A stretch of 33,982 nucleotides of DNA. Source: an uncultured Alteromonas sp. GTDB taxonomy: Bacteria > Pseudomonadota > Gammaproteobacteria > Enterobacterales > Alteromonadaceae. The notes beneath the pieces are model-generated. The model was not told the origin of the DNA and did no database searches. It saw only the letters and a list, made by a program, of their open reading frames with translations. Of the stretch, positions 1-7,552 are shown piece by piece. How positions within the stretch are numbered: the stretch's first letter is position 1; the number at the start of each line of letters is the position of its first letter. A program made the position numbers and the translations under genes. The stretch spans positions 1 through 33,982 of the forward strand of contig NZ_CAJXQY010000040.1 in assembly GCF_913058315.1 (NCBI RefSeq), read 5' to 3'.

Positions 1-47
1 TATCAGGCCGTAAACTCCCCCGAATGACGAATGGATCCAGCCCCTGG

Positions 48-530
48 CTATATCCGCTTACATTGCTGCAAAGTGGCTCGTCCTGTCAGCGAAATCGCCG
101 CAATGTTAAATCGTCTTCCAGACTTATCTGGTTCTATACTAATCACTAAATCCGCTGGTGCCAAGTTTTGCCCGCCATTTTGCGGCCACTCAATAAGGCA
201 AACGCGATTATCGCCAAAATAATCCCGGATCCCCATAAACTCGAGCTCTTCAGGATCAGAAAGCCGGTATAAATCAAAATGAAAGACTTCAATACCGCCC
301 AGCGAATACGGCTCTACCAGAGTATAAGTTGGACTCTTAACGTTGCCTGAATGGCCGAGGGCCTGAATAAAGTGACGGCTGAAAGTGGTTTTCCCAGCGC
401 CCAAATCGCCCTGCAGATAAACCACAATTCCCAGTGGTAACTGCTGCCTGACAGCCTGGGCTAAATCGATTGCCAGTTTGGCCGTATCCTGCTCAGTTGC
501 CGCGTAAAACGCACCTTGCGCTAATGCCAT
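48..530 (-). CDS. tsaE: tRNA threonylcarbamoyladenosine biosynthesis ATPase TsaE
   Basis: TsaE is the small P-loop ATPase that works with TsaB and TsaD to put the threonylcarbamoyl group on A37 of ANN-decoding tRNAs in the cytoplasm. The 160-residue length fits the family (E. coli about 153). The Walker A motif GDLGAGKTTFSR lies at about residues 42-53, followed by the family signature KSPTYTLVEPY and, further on, HFDLYRL and LIEWPQNGG. It sits 22 nt downstream of nnr on the same strand, as in E. coli (nnr-tsaE-amiB-mutL). The next gene would be expected to be amiB, but the 47 bases beyond the stop contain no ATG, GTG or TTG start in the reverse direction, so any such gene begins outside the window. 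Identification is firm. Confidence 0.97.
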   Translation of the reverse strand: MALAQGAFYAATEQDTAKLAIDLAQAVRQQLPLGIVVYLQGDLGAGKTTFSRHFIQALGHSGNVKSPTYTLVEPYSLGGIEVFHFDLYRLSDPEELEFMGIRDYFGDNRVCLIEWPQNGGQNLAPADLVISIEPDKSGRRFNIAAISLTGRATLQQCKRI

Positions 531-552
531 TTCGATTACTGCTACTCAATGA

Positions 553-2052
553 TTACTGATTGACCAACGCTCGCAGTGACTCAAACAAATCACTGGCAAG
601 CATCCCGCGCTGACCATAAAGGCGCGCTACCTCATCGCCGGCTTTGGCATGAATGGAGACGCCGTATTTGGTTGCGATATCTTTGCTGAGCCCCTGCGCC
701 AGCAACGAGCCAAGAATACCACTTAATACATCGCCCATACCAGCCGTGGCCATACCCGGATTGCCGTGCTGACAAACCCAGGTTTGCGTTTCGTTATCGA
801 TAATTGAACCGGCGCCTTTTAGCACACAGGTTGCATGAAACTTTTGTGCACATTGCTTAGTGCTGTTGAACCGGTCGGCTTCCACTTCATCTACGCTGGT
901 ATTGAGCAACCGTGCGGCTTCGCCGGCATGGGGGGTAATAATGCAATCGGTAATGGTGTAAGACAGCGCGTGCTTGCTCAGCAGATTAAGCGCATCCGCA
1001 TCAATAACCATAGGCTTAGGATGAGTCTGACAATGCTTCATCGCCTGTTCAAACGCCGCCAGTGCCCAGTCGTCCTGGCCAAGACCCGGACCAATTACCA
1101 CACAGGATGCCCAGTTAAGCGCGTCCTGCAGATTCTCATGGGATACCATCAGCTCAGGCCGGCCGGCGCTGACCTGAATAGTGGACGCCTCATGACAGAA
1201 CACCTTTACTAAACCAGTACCACAACGCAATGCGGCTTCGCTGGCCAGACGAATTGCGCCGGCAGTGCCGCGATTACCGCCAATACAGAGCAATCTGCCG
1301 TACGTGCCTTTATGGCTGTGAATTTCCCGTGGTGCCATCCCCTGAAACTGCTCGATAGTCAGTAATGTTGCCGATGAACGGGCCAATTCAACGAAGGCCT
1401 TACCAATGCCCAGATCATCGAAAACCAACCGACCGCAGGATTGTTTACCGGCGCCGGTGGTTAAACCGGGTTTGATCCCCACAAAGGTGACCGTCACATC
1501 GGCTTCTATGCAACGCCCTAATGACTGCCCGGTGTTAGAGTCCAGGCCGGACGGTACATCAATACTAACCACAGGTTTATCGGCCTGATTCACCGCATCA
1601 ATAATGTCGGCAAATTCATTGCGAATATAACTGTTAATCCCCGTGCCTAGCAGCGCATCAACGATCAATTCACACTTATCGATATGGGCGGCCTTGAATG
1701 GCTCAATTTTACCGCCCGCATCGAGCCATTTTTGTTGTGCTGTACCGGCGTCGCCTTCCAGGATCCGATGAGGCTCAACGGCGCACAGTAACACCTGTTT
1801 ACCCGCCTCTTTGGCATGCAAAGCGGCAATGTAACCATCGCCGGCATTATTCCCCTGCCCCACCAGCACTAAAAACACATCGGTGTTGGGCAGCAGCAAC
1901 TGGCACTGCTTGAAAACCGCTTTGCCGGCCCGCTGCATCAGCTCAAACATTTCCACACCAGACTTTTCTGCTGCGGTGCGTTCATTTTCCCGAACCTGGT
2001 CGGCGCGATAGAGTTTATATGGTAAGCTGTCGAGCAGTTGAGTATCTAGCAT
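553..2052 (-). CDS. nnr: Bifunctional NAD(P)H-hydrate epimerase / ADP-dependent dehydratase
   Basis: This enzyme repairs damaged nicotinamide cofactors. The N-terminal YjeF_N half (about residues 1-215) epimerises R- and S-NAD(P)HX, and the C-terminal carbohydrate-kinase-like half (about 225-495) dehydrates S-NAD(P)HX using ADP. Visible marks are VGQGNNAGDGYIAALHA and SIDVPSGLDSNTG in the first half, and HKGTYGRLLCIGG, VIDADALNLL, ITPHAGEAARLL and NPGMATAGMGDVLSGIL in the second. The 499 residues match the full-length fused form. Its ATG directly abuts the first possible start codon of the divergent queG gene, so the promoters of each must lie inside or very near the other gene. No strong Shine-Dalgarno sequence is visible before the start. 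It is followed closely by tsaE, probably in one transcript. Confidence 0.96.
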   Translation of the reverse strand: MLDTQLLDSLPYKLYRADQVRENERTAAEKSGVEMFELMQRAGKAVFKQCQLLLPNTDVFLVLVGQGNNAGDGYIAALHAKEAGKQVLLCAVEPHRILEGDAGTAQQKWLDAGGKIEPFKAAHIDKCELIVDALLGTGINSYIRNEFADIIDAVNQADKPVVSIDVPSGLDSNTGQSLGRCIEADVTVTFVGIKPGLTTGAGKQSCGRLVFDDLGIGKAFVELARSSATLLTIEQFQGMAPREIHSHKGTYGRLLCIGGNRGTAGAIRLASEAALRCGTGLVKVFCHEASTIQVSAGRPELMVSHENLQDALNWASCVVIGPGLGQDDWALAAFEQAMKHCQTHPKPMVIDADALNLLSKHALSYTITDCIITPHAGEAARLLNTSVDEVEADRFNSTKQCAQKFHATCVLKGAGSIIDNETQTWVCQHGNPGMATAGMGDVLSGILGSLLAQGLSKDIATKYGVSIHAKAGDEVARLYGQRGMLASDLFESLRALVNQ

Positions 2053-2058
2053 GTGTAC

Positions 2059-3201
2059 ATGTCCACTTTACAATCGATAGATCTGGTCAATTTGGTAGAC
2101 GATATCAAGGCTTGGGCCGTTGCGCTAGGCTTTCAGCAGGTTGGTATCAGTGATATTGATCTTAGTCAGCATGAATATGCCCTGCAACAATGGCTGGACA
2201 AGCAGTATCACGGCGACATGGACTACATGGCCAGCCATGGTATGAAGCGGGCCCGCCCGGCTGAATTAGTGCCTGGCACCTTAAGGGTGATATCCGTAAG
2301 GATGGATTACCTTCCTCCTGATGCCTCCTTTGCCCGCCATCTCAAAGACGGCGACATGGCCTATATTTCCCGCTATGCACTGGGCCGTGATTACCACAAG
2401 GTCTTGCGTAAAAAGCTCAGGCAACTTGGCGAGCAGATCAGCGAGCGGCTGGCAGATACTCAGTTCCGCCCGTTTGTAGATTCTGCACCGGTACTGGAAC
2501 ACGCGATTGCCGAAAAAGCCGGACTGGGCTGGACCGGCAAACACTCTCTCACTCTCAATAAACAAGCAGGTTCGTGGTTTTTCCTCGGCGAGTTATTTAT
2601 TAACCTGCCGTTACCGGTGGATGAGCCGGTAGAAGAAAACTGTGGTACCTGCACCGCTTGTATGACCATGTGCCCCACCCAGGCTATTGTCGCGCCTTAT
2701 CAGGTAGATGCCAGACGCTGTATTTCCTACCTGACCATAGAATATAACGGCGTTATCCCCGAGGCATTGCGCCCGGCCATGGGTAATCGCATATACGGTT
2801 GCGACGATTGTCAGTTGGTTTGTCCATGGAATCGATTCGCGCCTGTCACATCGGAAAGTGATTTTCACCCCCGCCAGGTGCTCCACGGTCAGTCGTTACT
2901 GACCCTGTTCAACTGGGATGAGCCGACCTTCCTGCAAAATACTGAAGGCTCGCCCATTCGCCGTATCGGTTATGCAAAATGGCAGCGTAATCTGTGCGTA
3001 GCCATCGGCAATGCACCTTACTCGCCAGAGTATATTGCGGCGCTGAACGCAGCAAAAGAAAGCGCAGGTGAGCTGGTTTTGCCGCATTTAGAGTGGGCGC
3101 TTACACAACAGTGCAATAAGCAGCAAGTCAGTAATGAAGAGAACCGACAGTTGGCCAGGTTAACCCGGACTATCGAGAAAGGATTGCCGCGCGACGCCTG
3201 A
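2059..3201 (+). CDS. queG: Epoxyqueuosine reductase QueG
   Basis: QueG reduces epoxyqueuosine to queuosine in tRNA, using cobalamin and two [4Fe-4S] clusters. The clusters are ligated by the ferredoxin-like motifs CGTCTACMTMCP and CDDCQLVCPW, both clearly seen. The cobalamin-pocket segment with the conserved Asp (RPFVDSAPVLE) and AEKAGLGWTGKHSL are present, and the end IEKGLPRDA is the same as I recall for E. coli QueG. I prefer ATG at 2059 because the protein then begins MSTLQSIDL, in register with the E. coli start; an in-frame GTG at 2053 touches the nnr start codon. Neither has a clear Shine-Dalgarno sequence. The gene is divergent from nnr, as in E. coli. Confidence 0.96.
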   Translation: MSTLQSIDLVNLVDDIKAWAVALGFQQVGISDIDLSQHEYALQQWLDKQYHGDMDYMASHGMKRARPAELVPGTLRVISVRMDYLPPDASFARHLKDGDMAYISRYALGRDYHKVLRKKLRQLGEQISERLADTQFRPFVDSAPVLEHAIAEKAGLGWTGKHSLTLNKQAGSWFFLGELFINLPLPVDEPVEENCGTCTACMTMCPTQAIVAPYQVDARRCISYLTIEYNGVIPEALRPAMGNRIYGCDDCQLVCPWNRFAPVTSESDFHPRQVLHGQSLLTLFNWDEPTFLQNTEGSPIRRIGYAKWQRNLCVAIGNAPYSPEYIAALNAAKESAGELVLPHLEWALTQQCNKQQVSNEENRQLARLTRTIEKGLPRDA

Positions 3202-3225
3202 GGTCACGCGGCCTGCACAAAGCAA

Positions 3226-4317
3226 TTACTTGTGGTACTGAGCGCTTAAACGGTGAACTGACTCAACAAACACACCGGCATGCTCGGGTGGCACATCCAG
3301 ATGAATGCCATGACCGAGGTTGAATACGTGGCCGCTCCCTTCACCGAAGCCAGCCAGGATATCGCCGACTTCCTGTTCAATGCGAGCTGGCGGCGCGTAC
3401 AACATGGAGGGATCCATATTCCCCTGCAGAGCCACTTTATCGCCCACCCGGGCTTTGGCATCCGCGATATCAATGGTCCAGTCCAGCCCCACCGCATCGC
3501 AGCCGGTAGCTGCAATAGCTTCCAGCCACATACCGCCGTTTTTAGTAAACAGAGTCACTGGCACCCGGCGACCTTCACTTTCGCGGGTTAAACCTTCTAC
3601 AATTCGCTGCATATATTGCAAGGAAAACTCTTTGTAATCCCGTGGCGATAACACACCACCCCAGGTATCAAATACCATGACAGATTGCGCACCAGCCGCA
3701 ATCTGCGCATTCAAATAGCTGGTTACAGAATCCGCCAGCTTGGCCAGCAAGGCATGCAATACCTGCGGCTCAGCAAAAGCCATTTTCTTAATTTTAGTAA
3801 ACGCTTTGCTTGAACCACCTTCAATCATGTAGGTAGCCAGCGTCCAGGGACTGCCAGAAAAACCAATCAGTGGTACATCGCCTTTGAGCTCACGACGAAT
3901 AGTCCGCACAGCGTTCATTACATACTGCAGTTCACCCTCTGGATCGGGCACACCAATACGGTCCACATCGGCTTTACAGGTAATGGGGCGTTCGAAGCGC
4001 GGGCCTTCACCGGTTTCAAAATATAAACCCAGTCCCATAGCATCAGGAATCGTCAGAATGTCGGAGAACAGAATTGCCGCGTCCAGCTCAAAGCGACGCA
4101 GAGGCTGTAAGGTGACTTCACAAGCCAGCTCGGCATTTTTGCACAGTGACATAAAGTCGCCGGCAACCGCTCTGGTGGCTTTATATTCTGGTAAATAACG
4201 GCCAGCCTGGCGCATCATCCACACCGGCGTTACGTCTACAGGTTGCTTGAGCAACGCTCGCAGATAGCGGTCATTTTTTAAAGCTGGGCGCTCAATGCTG
4301 CCATTGGTTTCTGCCAT
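3226..4317 (-). CDS. hemE: Uroporphyrinogen decarboxylase
   Basis: HemE removes the four acetate carboxyls of uroporphyrinogen III to give coproporphyrinogen III in haem synthesis. Signature motifs are [15 protein letters not shown] near the N-terminus, [16 protein letters not shown] with the catalytic Asp, [16 protein letters not shown], and [14 protein letters not shown] at the end. The open frame runs up to 4416, but I start at ATG 4317 (MAETNGSIE, 363 aa): the family is about 355 residues, and an extended -10 element (TGCTATACT on the minus strand, 4359-4367) lies between the two candidate starts, so a transcript from it would exclude the longer one. queG ends convergently 24 nt away. A GC-rich inverted repeat (GCCGCG...CGCGGC) lies at the queG stop but lacks a T run. 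Confidence 0.96.
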   Translation of the reverse strand: MAETNGSIERPALKNDRYLRALLKQPVDVTPVWMMRQAGRYLPEYKATRAVAGDFMSLCKNAELACEVTLQPLRRFELDAAILFSDILTIPDAMGLGLYFETGEGPRFERPITCKADVDRIGVPDPEGELQYVMNAVRTIRRELKGDVPLIGFSGSPWTLATYMIEGGSSKAFTKIKKMAFAEPQVLHALLAKLADSVTSYLNAQIAAGAQSVMVFDTWGGVLSPRDYKEFSLQYMQRIVEGLTRESEGRRVPVTLFTKNGGMWLEAIAATGCDAVGLDWTIDIADAKARVGDKVALQGNMDPSMLYAPPARIEQEVGDILAGFGEGSGHVFNLGHGIHLDVPPEHAGVFVESVHRLSAQYHK

Positions 4318-4358
4318 GGGGTTCCCCGAATTAATTACACTACAAAAAATTGGCGGCG

Positions 4359-4367
4359 AGTATAGCA
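4359..4367 (-). promoter_or_regulatory. Extended -10 element of the hemE promoter
   Basis: Read on the minus strand this is TGCTATACT, an extended -10 (TG-N-TATACT) with no good -35 at 17 nt. It would start a transcript about 35 nt upstream of the ATG at 4317. Seen by eye only; it also helps decide the hemE start. Confidence 0.5.
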
Positions 4368-4457
4368 AGAATTGGCGAATGTTGCGTAAAAATGAAGAGT
4401 CTGATGAAAATTGCACCGATTTACTTGATTTATCGCAAATGCTCTGCTACTACTATT

Positions 4458-4532
4458 AAGCATAAATACAGAAGCTCGCTAACGGGCCCTTAGCTAAACA
4501 TACTCAAACCCCGCATTTTGCGGGGTTTTTTA
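4458..4532 (+). ncRNA. Candidate small RNA ending in an orphan intrinsic terminator
   Basis: Both flanking genes (hemE and nudC) are on the minus strand, yet the terminator at 4506-4532 has its T run on the plus strand. Just before it lies a second hairpin, GCTAA (4478-4482), loop CGGGCCC, TTAGC (4490-4494). A possible promoter upstream is TTGATT, 17 nt, TACTAC, running into TACTATTAAG. Two hairpins with a terminal U tract and no reading frame is the usual build of a short trans-acting sRNA of about 70-75 nt. The 5' end is a guess. I do not recognise the sequence as any named sRNA. It could instead simply block antisense reading of hemE's upstream region. Confidence 0.35.
4506..4532 (+). terminator. 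Rho-independent terminator, plus-strand orientation
   Basis: AAACCCCGC pairs with GCGGGGTTT around an ATTTT loop, followed by TTTAT on the plus strand. In the reverse direction only three T follow the stem, so it would be a poor terminator for minus-strand transcripts. No plus-strand gene precedes it. Confidence 0.75.
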
Positions 4533-4548
4533 TTGCGCTTGTATCGGG

Positions 4549-5349
4549 TTACGGCGCCTTACTCAGCCGCTCAATTAATGCTTCCAGCATTTTGCCGGCA
4601 ATAGACAGTTTTGGCGGAAGTAATGGCAGATTGTCGATAGGGTACCAGGCGGCATCAACAATTTCTTTCTCATCTATCACGATGTCACCGCTGTCGTATT
4701 CGGCAAAATACCCCATCATTAATGAATGAGGGAAAGGCCATGCCTGGCTGCCGAAATATTCCAGATTCTTAATTCTGACACCGACCTCTTCACCCACTTC
4801 TCGGTGAGTAGCCTGCTCTACACTTTCGCCGCTTTCGACAAAACCTGCAATCACCGAGTACATCTTAGGATTACTATGACGCACGCCCCTGGCTAAAAGA
4901 ATTTCCTGGCCTCGGTAAACCGCTACGATGGTGCATGGTGACACTCGCGGATAACAGCGATGCCCGCATTGGTGACATTGAACGGCCATTTCCCAATCGA
5001 CAGCCTGTGTTGGCGAACCACAGCGACCACAAAAGCGATGGGTGCGTTGAAAATGAACATATTGCCAGGCCCGGGACAGGGTTTCATAGGTAACCGGTGG
5101 CTCACTGGTCATTAATTCACGCAAACCAGCGTTTCGCCAGCCAGTGGCGGTTAGGTTCTCCGCCCCGAGGTCAATAATGTATAAGGGGTGAGAAAGCGGT
5201 AAATCAGCGGCATGCAGATGATGCACCTGATCCTGATAGTGATGCAAAAAAGGCAAATCTGACCAACTCAATAATGGCAAGAGATCACCTTCTTCAGGTA
5301 CCAGCAACTGATCGCGGTTGAAGATCAGCCAGTGACCCGGCTGCACCAT
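4549..5349 (-). CDS. nudC: NAD(+) diphosphatase / NAD-capped RNA decapping hydrolase NudC
   Basis: NudC is a Nudix hydrolase that splits NAD(H) into NMN(H) and AMP and removes NAD caps from RNA 5' ends. The zinc ribbon (CGRCGSPT ... CHQCGHRCYPR) precedes the Nudix box, GFVESGESVEQATHREVGEE continuing with VGV. The NAD-specific motif downstream reads SQAWPFPHS, one residue different from the usual SQPWPFPxS. An in-frame ATG at 5385 is possible, but the ATG at 5349 follows ACAGGAAACTCC, a good Shine-Dalgarno sequence, and gives 266 residues beginning MVQPGHWLIF, which lines up with the E. coli N-terminus (257 aa). It reads away from rsd and toward the orphan terminator, with no clear terminator of its own. 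Confidence 0.94.
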   Translation of the reverse strand: MVQPGHWLIFNRDQLLVPEEGDLLPLLSWSDLPFLHHYQDQVHHLHAADLPLSHPLYIIDLGAENLTATGWRNAGLRELMTSEPPVTYETLSRAWQYVHFQRTHRFCGRCGSPTQAVDWEMAVQCHQCGHRCYPRVSPCTIVAVYRGQEILLARGVRHSNPKMYSVIAGFVESGESVEQATHREVGEEVGVRIKNLEYFGSQAWPFPHSLMMGYFAEYDSGDIVIDEKEIVDAAWYPIDNLPLLPPKLSIAGKMLEALIERLSKAP

Positions 5350-5511
5350 GGAGTTTCCTGTAAACTTTAACATAACAGCTACCATAAAGACGTTGCTCGT
5401 ATCCTAACACAGTGTCATTTAACTGAGCTAAACGCAGCTACCTTTTACCTGCTTAATGGCTATTTTCTATTATCCTTTAGAAGGTTAACGTGATTTATTT
5501 CCGACTGTCAT

Positions 5512-5539
5512 TTGTGAGACTCTGAGGCAGTGTTATACT
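5512..5539 (+). promoter_or_regulatory. Sigma-70-type promoter of rsd
   Basis: A -35 element TTGTGA (5512-5517), 16 nt, and a -10 element TATACT (5534-5539). Initiation near 5546 leaves about 32 nt of leader before the GTG start at 5578. The earlier GTG at 5530 falls inside this promoter, which argues against it as the start. Confidence 0.6.
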
Positions 5540-5577
5540 CAAATGAGATTGATGACAACCTCATGAGGAAGTTCAGA

Positions 5578-6042
5578 GTGTTAAATCAGGTAGAGATAGC
5601 CCGGCAACGCTGGGGCGGCGCAAGTAAAACCATCGATAACTGGCTGGATGAGCGAAGACAATTGCTCATTCAATATTGCCATTTGGCCGGCGTTAATTAC
5701 CAATCAGCCAGTACGCTGCCTGACGAAGCCGAGGTGAATGAATTTTGTGCGTTGCTGATGGACTATTTATCAGTTGGCCATTTCGAAGTATACGAAATGT
5801 TAGTCAGCGATGATGAAGATGTCCAGGCGCTGAAACAGGAGTTATTTCCAAAACTCAGCGCCACCACTGATCAGGCGTTGGATTTCAACGACCAGTTTGC
5901 CGAAGGCTATACAGCAGAGAACACACGTGATTTTGAGCTGGCTATCACTCAATTAGGCGAAGCCCTCGACGACCGCTTTGAGTTGGAAGATCGTTTAATT
6001 CAAAGAATGCACGGCCTTGTTAACGACTCTGTTACCGGTTAG
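5578..6042 (+). CDS. rsd: Rsd/AlgQ-family regulator of sigma-70 activity
   Basis: Rsd binds sigma-70 and keeps it off core RNA polymerase in stationary phase, helping alternative sigma factors. The all-helical family is recognisable from NWLDERRQLLIQYCHLAGV, LMDYLSVGHFEVYEML and LGEALDDRFELEDRLI, which parallel the E. coli DRWLxxRKxLL, DYLSAGHFxxYE and GEALEARFxLEDKL segments. I start at GTG 5578: GAGGAAG (5565-5571) stands six bases upstream, the protein then begins MLNQVEIA as in E. coli Rsd (MLNQ), and its length of 154 residues fits the family's about 158. A more upstream GTG (5530) would overlap the -10 element. It is probably a single-gene transcript. Confidence 0.9.
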   Translation: MLNQVEIARQRWGGASKTIDNWLDERRQLLIQYCHLAGVNYQSASTLPDEAEVNEFCALLMDYLSVGHFEVYEMLVSDDEDVQALKQELFPKLSATTDQALDFNDQFAEGYTAENTRDFELAITQLGEALDDRFELEDRLIQRMHGLVNDSVTG

Positions 6043-6112
6043 CGTCCCGGTCAGGAAAGGGTTATCATTATTTCTATGCCACTAATTCGTATCAAATTTA
6101 TCAAAATACAGC

Positions 6113-6586
6113 ATGAAAAACACCACTATAATAAGTAAAGCAAGAGCCTACTGCGAGCAAAGGGGAGCACGATTTACCCCTCTCAGGGAAAAAGTGTATG
6201 AACTCATGCTGGAAAAGCACGGGCCTATGGGCGCTTATGAGTTGCTCGACGGCCTCAAAGAAACCGAATCCAGCGCCAAGCCGGCGACCGTTTACCGGGC
6301 ACTGGATTTTCTGCTCGATTTTGGTCTGATTCATCGCCTCGAGTCTACAAATGCCTTCGTTGCCTGCTACCATTTTGGTTGCCACCACCCGGTGCAGTTT
6401 CTAATTTGCGACAGTTGTGGTGACGTCTCAGAGATACAGTCTGAAGGACTAAAAGACACCCTCGACAACCAGGCCAGGCAGCACGGTTTTAAAATTTCAA
6501 AGCAAACCATTGAAGCTCATGGCCTTTGCGCGGACTGTCAGGAGAGCGAGTCCACTACACTGGGAGAAGAACAACATGAATGCTGA
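6113..6586 (+). CDS. zur: Zinc uptake regulator, Fur family
   Basis: A Fur-family metalloregulator with the marks of Zur, which with Zn(II) represses zinc uptake and paralogous ribosomal protein genes. The winged helix covers about residues 15-85 (RFTPLREKVYELML, AKPATVYRALDFLLDFGLIHRL). The metal region has CHHPVQFLICDSCGDVSEI and IEAHGLCADCQE, giving the two CxxC pairs of the structural zinc site; the last of these resembles E. coli Zur (VIEAHGLCAAC). Its length of 157 residues is normal. The last 11 nt overlap the start of cheX, so the two are translationally coupled. I could not find a convincing zinc box upstream. Confidence 0.9.
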   Translation: MKNTTIISKARAYCEQRGARFTPLREKVYELMLEKHGPMGAYELLDGLKETESSAKPATVYRALDFLLDFGLIHRLESTNAFVACYHFGCHHPVQFLICDSCGDVSEIQSEGLKDTLDNQARQHGFKISKQTIEAHGLCADCQESESTTLGEEQHEC

Positions 6587-7040
6587 GTTCGTAAACCCTT
6601 TTATCGGCGGCCTGCTTAACGTTCTGGAAACCATGGCACAGACAACGCTAACCCCCGGTAAACCCAAGAAAAAAAGCGATGATGTTGCCCACGGCGACGT
6701 CTCTGGCCTGATTGGTATGCTGGGGCCTAATGTAAAAGGCTCAATGTCTATCACCTTCGATGAAGCGTTAATACTGGCCATTATGCAAAACATGCTCGGT
6801 GAAGCGTCCAGTGAAATTGATGCCGAAGTTGCCGACATGGTGGGTGAAATTACCAATATGATTTGTGGCAACGCCAAACGTGATCTGGCCGAGAAAGGGT
6901 ATGAGTTTGGGATGGCAACGCCGGTTGTTGTCTCAGGAAAGCAACACAGTATCAGCCATCAGGTGGATGGTCCGAAGATAATATTGCCGTTTAATCATGA
7001 ACTCGGTAAAGCTTATCTGGAAATCTGCTTTGATAAATAA
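6576..7040 (+). CDS. CheX-like chemotaxis phosphatase domain protein
   Basis: A stand-alone CheX/CheC-type domain of 154 residues. CheX dephosphorylates CheY-P using a Glu and an Asn on one helix; here the helix reads [15 protein letters not shown], with the ExxN pair intact. The start is fixed by GGGAGAAG ahead of ATG 6576, which lies inside the end of zur. No chemotaxis gene is near, so its partner response regulator is unknown. Proteins of this type are frequent in Alteromonadales and Shewanella outside che operons. The overlap with zur and yjbQ (11 nt each) shows one co-translated row. Function beyond the family is inference. Confidence 0.85.
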   Translation: MNAEFVNPFIGGLLNVLETMAQTTLTPGKPKKKSDDVAHGDVSGLIGMLGPNVKGSMSITFDEALILAIMQNMLGEASSEIDAEVADMVGEITNMICGNAKRDLAEKGYEFGMATPVVVSGKQHSISHQVDGPKIILPFNHELGKAYLEICFDK

Positions 7041-7470
7041 TTACTGGCACTCTGAAAAAATTACCCTGTCCGCTTATCCCAGAGGCTTTCATTTAATCAC
7101 CGACACCATCATCAGTGCCTTACCGCAAATTCGCAATATCGAAGTCGGTTTACTGCACCTCATGCTCCAGCATACCAGCGCCAGTTTAACGATTAACGAA
7201 AATGCCGATCCATCGGTTAGAAAAGACCTGGAATCTTTTTTTAATCATACAGTTAAAGAAAACACACCGTATTTTATTCATACCTACGAGGGGCCTGACG
7301 ATATGCCCGCTCATATCAAAAGCAGTCTGATGGGATGTCAGTTAACTATCCCCATCCAACAGGGAAGACTCGCGCTTGGCACCTGGCAGGGCATTATCCT
7401 CGGCGAACACCGCGATAGCGGCGGCTCGCGCTCAATTATCGCTACTCTTCAGGGCAACTCAGGCATATAA
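7030..7470 (+). CDS. yjbQ: YjbQ-family protein (UPF0047, secondary thiamine-phosphate synthase)
   Basis: Members of this small trimeric family have weak thiamine-phosphate synthase activity; the true role is unsettled. Recognition is strong: [73 protein letters not shown] and SIIATLQG follow E. coli YjbQ nearly throughout. The proposed start is TTG 7030 with GGAAA six bases upstream, giving 146 residues (E. coli 138) and an 11-nt overlap with cheX. The open frame extends upstream to an ATG at 6997 inside cheX, but that adds residues that the family lacks. Confidence 0.88.
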   Translation: MINNYWHSEKITLSAYPRGFHLITDTIISALPQIRNIEVGLLHLMLQHTSASLTINENADPSVRKDLESFFNHTVKENTPYFIHTYEGPDDMPAHIKSSLMGCQLTIPIQQGRLALGTWQGIILGEHRDSGGSRSIIATLQGNSGI

Positions 7471-7552
7471 TTGTTACACTTCAGTTCAATGCTGGCACAG
7501 CTTTAGCATAGAGCTACAGGACACACTTTATTGCCAACACAGGAAGTCAATA

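Noticed and set aside
3186..3213. Terminator between queG and hemE
   Set aside because: The inverted repeat GCCGCG/CGCGGC lies across the queG stop codon and has no T run on either strand.
4318..4416. Longer N-terminus of hemE
   Set aside because: It contains an extended -10 promoter element and adds 33 residues not found in the family.
7376..7552. Upstream extension of the OmpA-like gene by 59 codons
   Set aside because: It overlaps the end of yjbQ in another frame, and the ATG at 7553 has a good ribosome site followed directly by a signal peptide.
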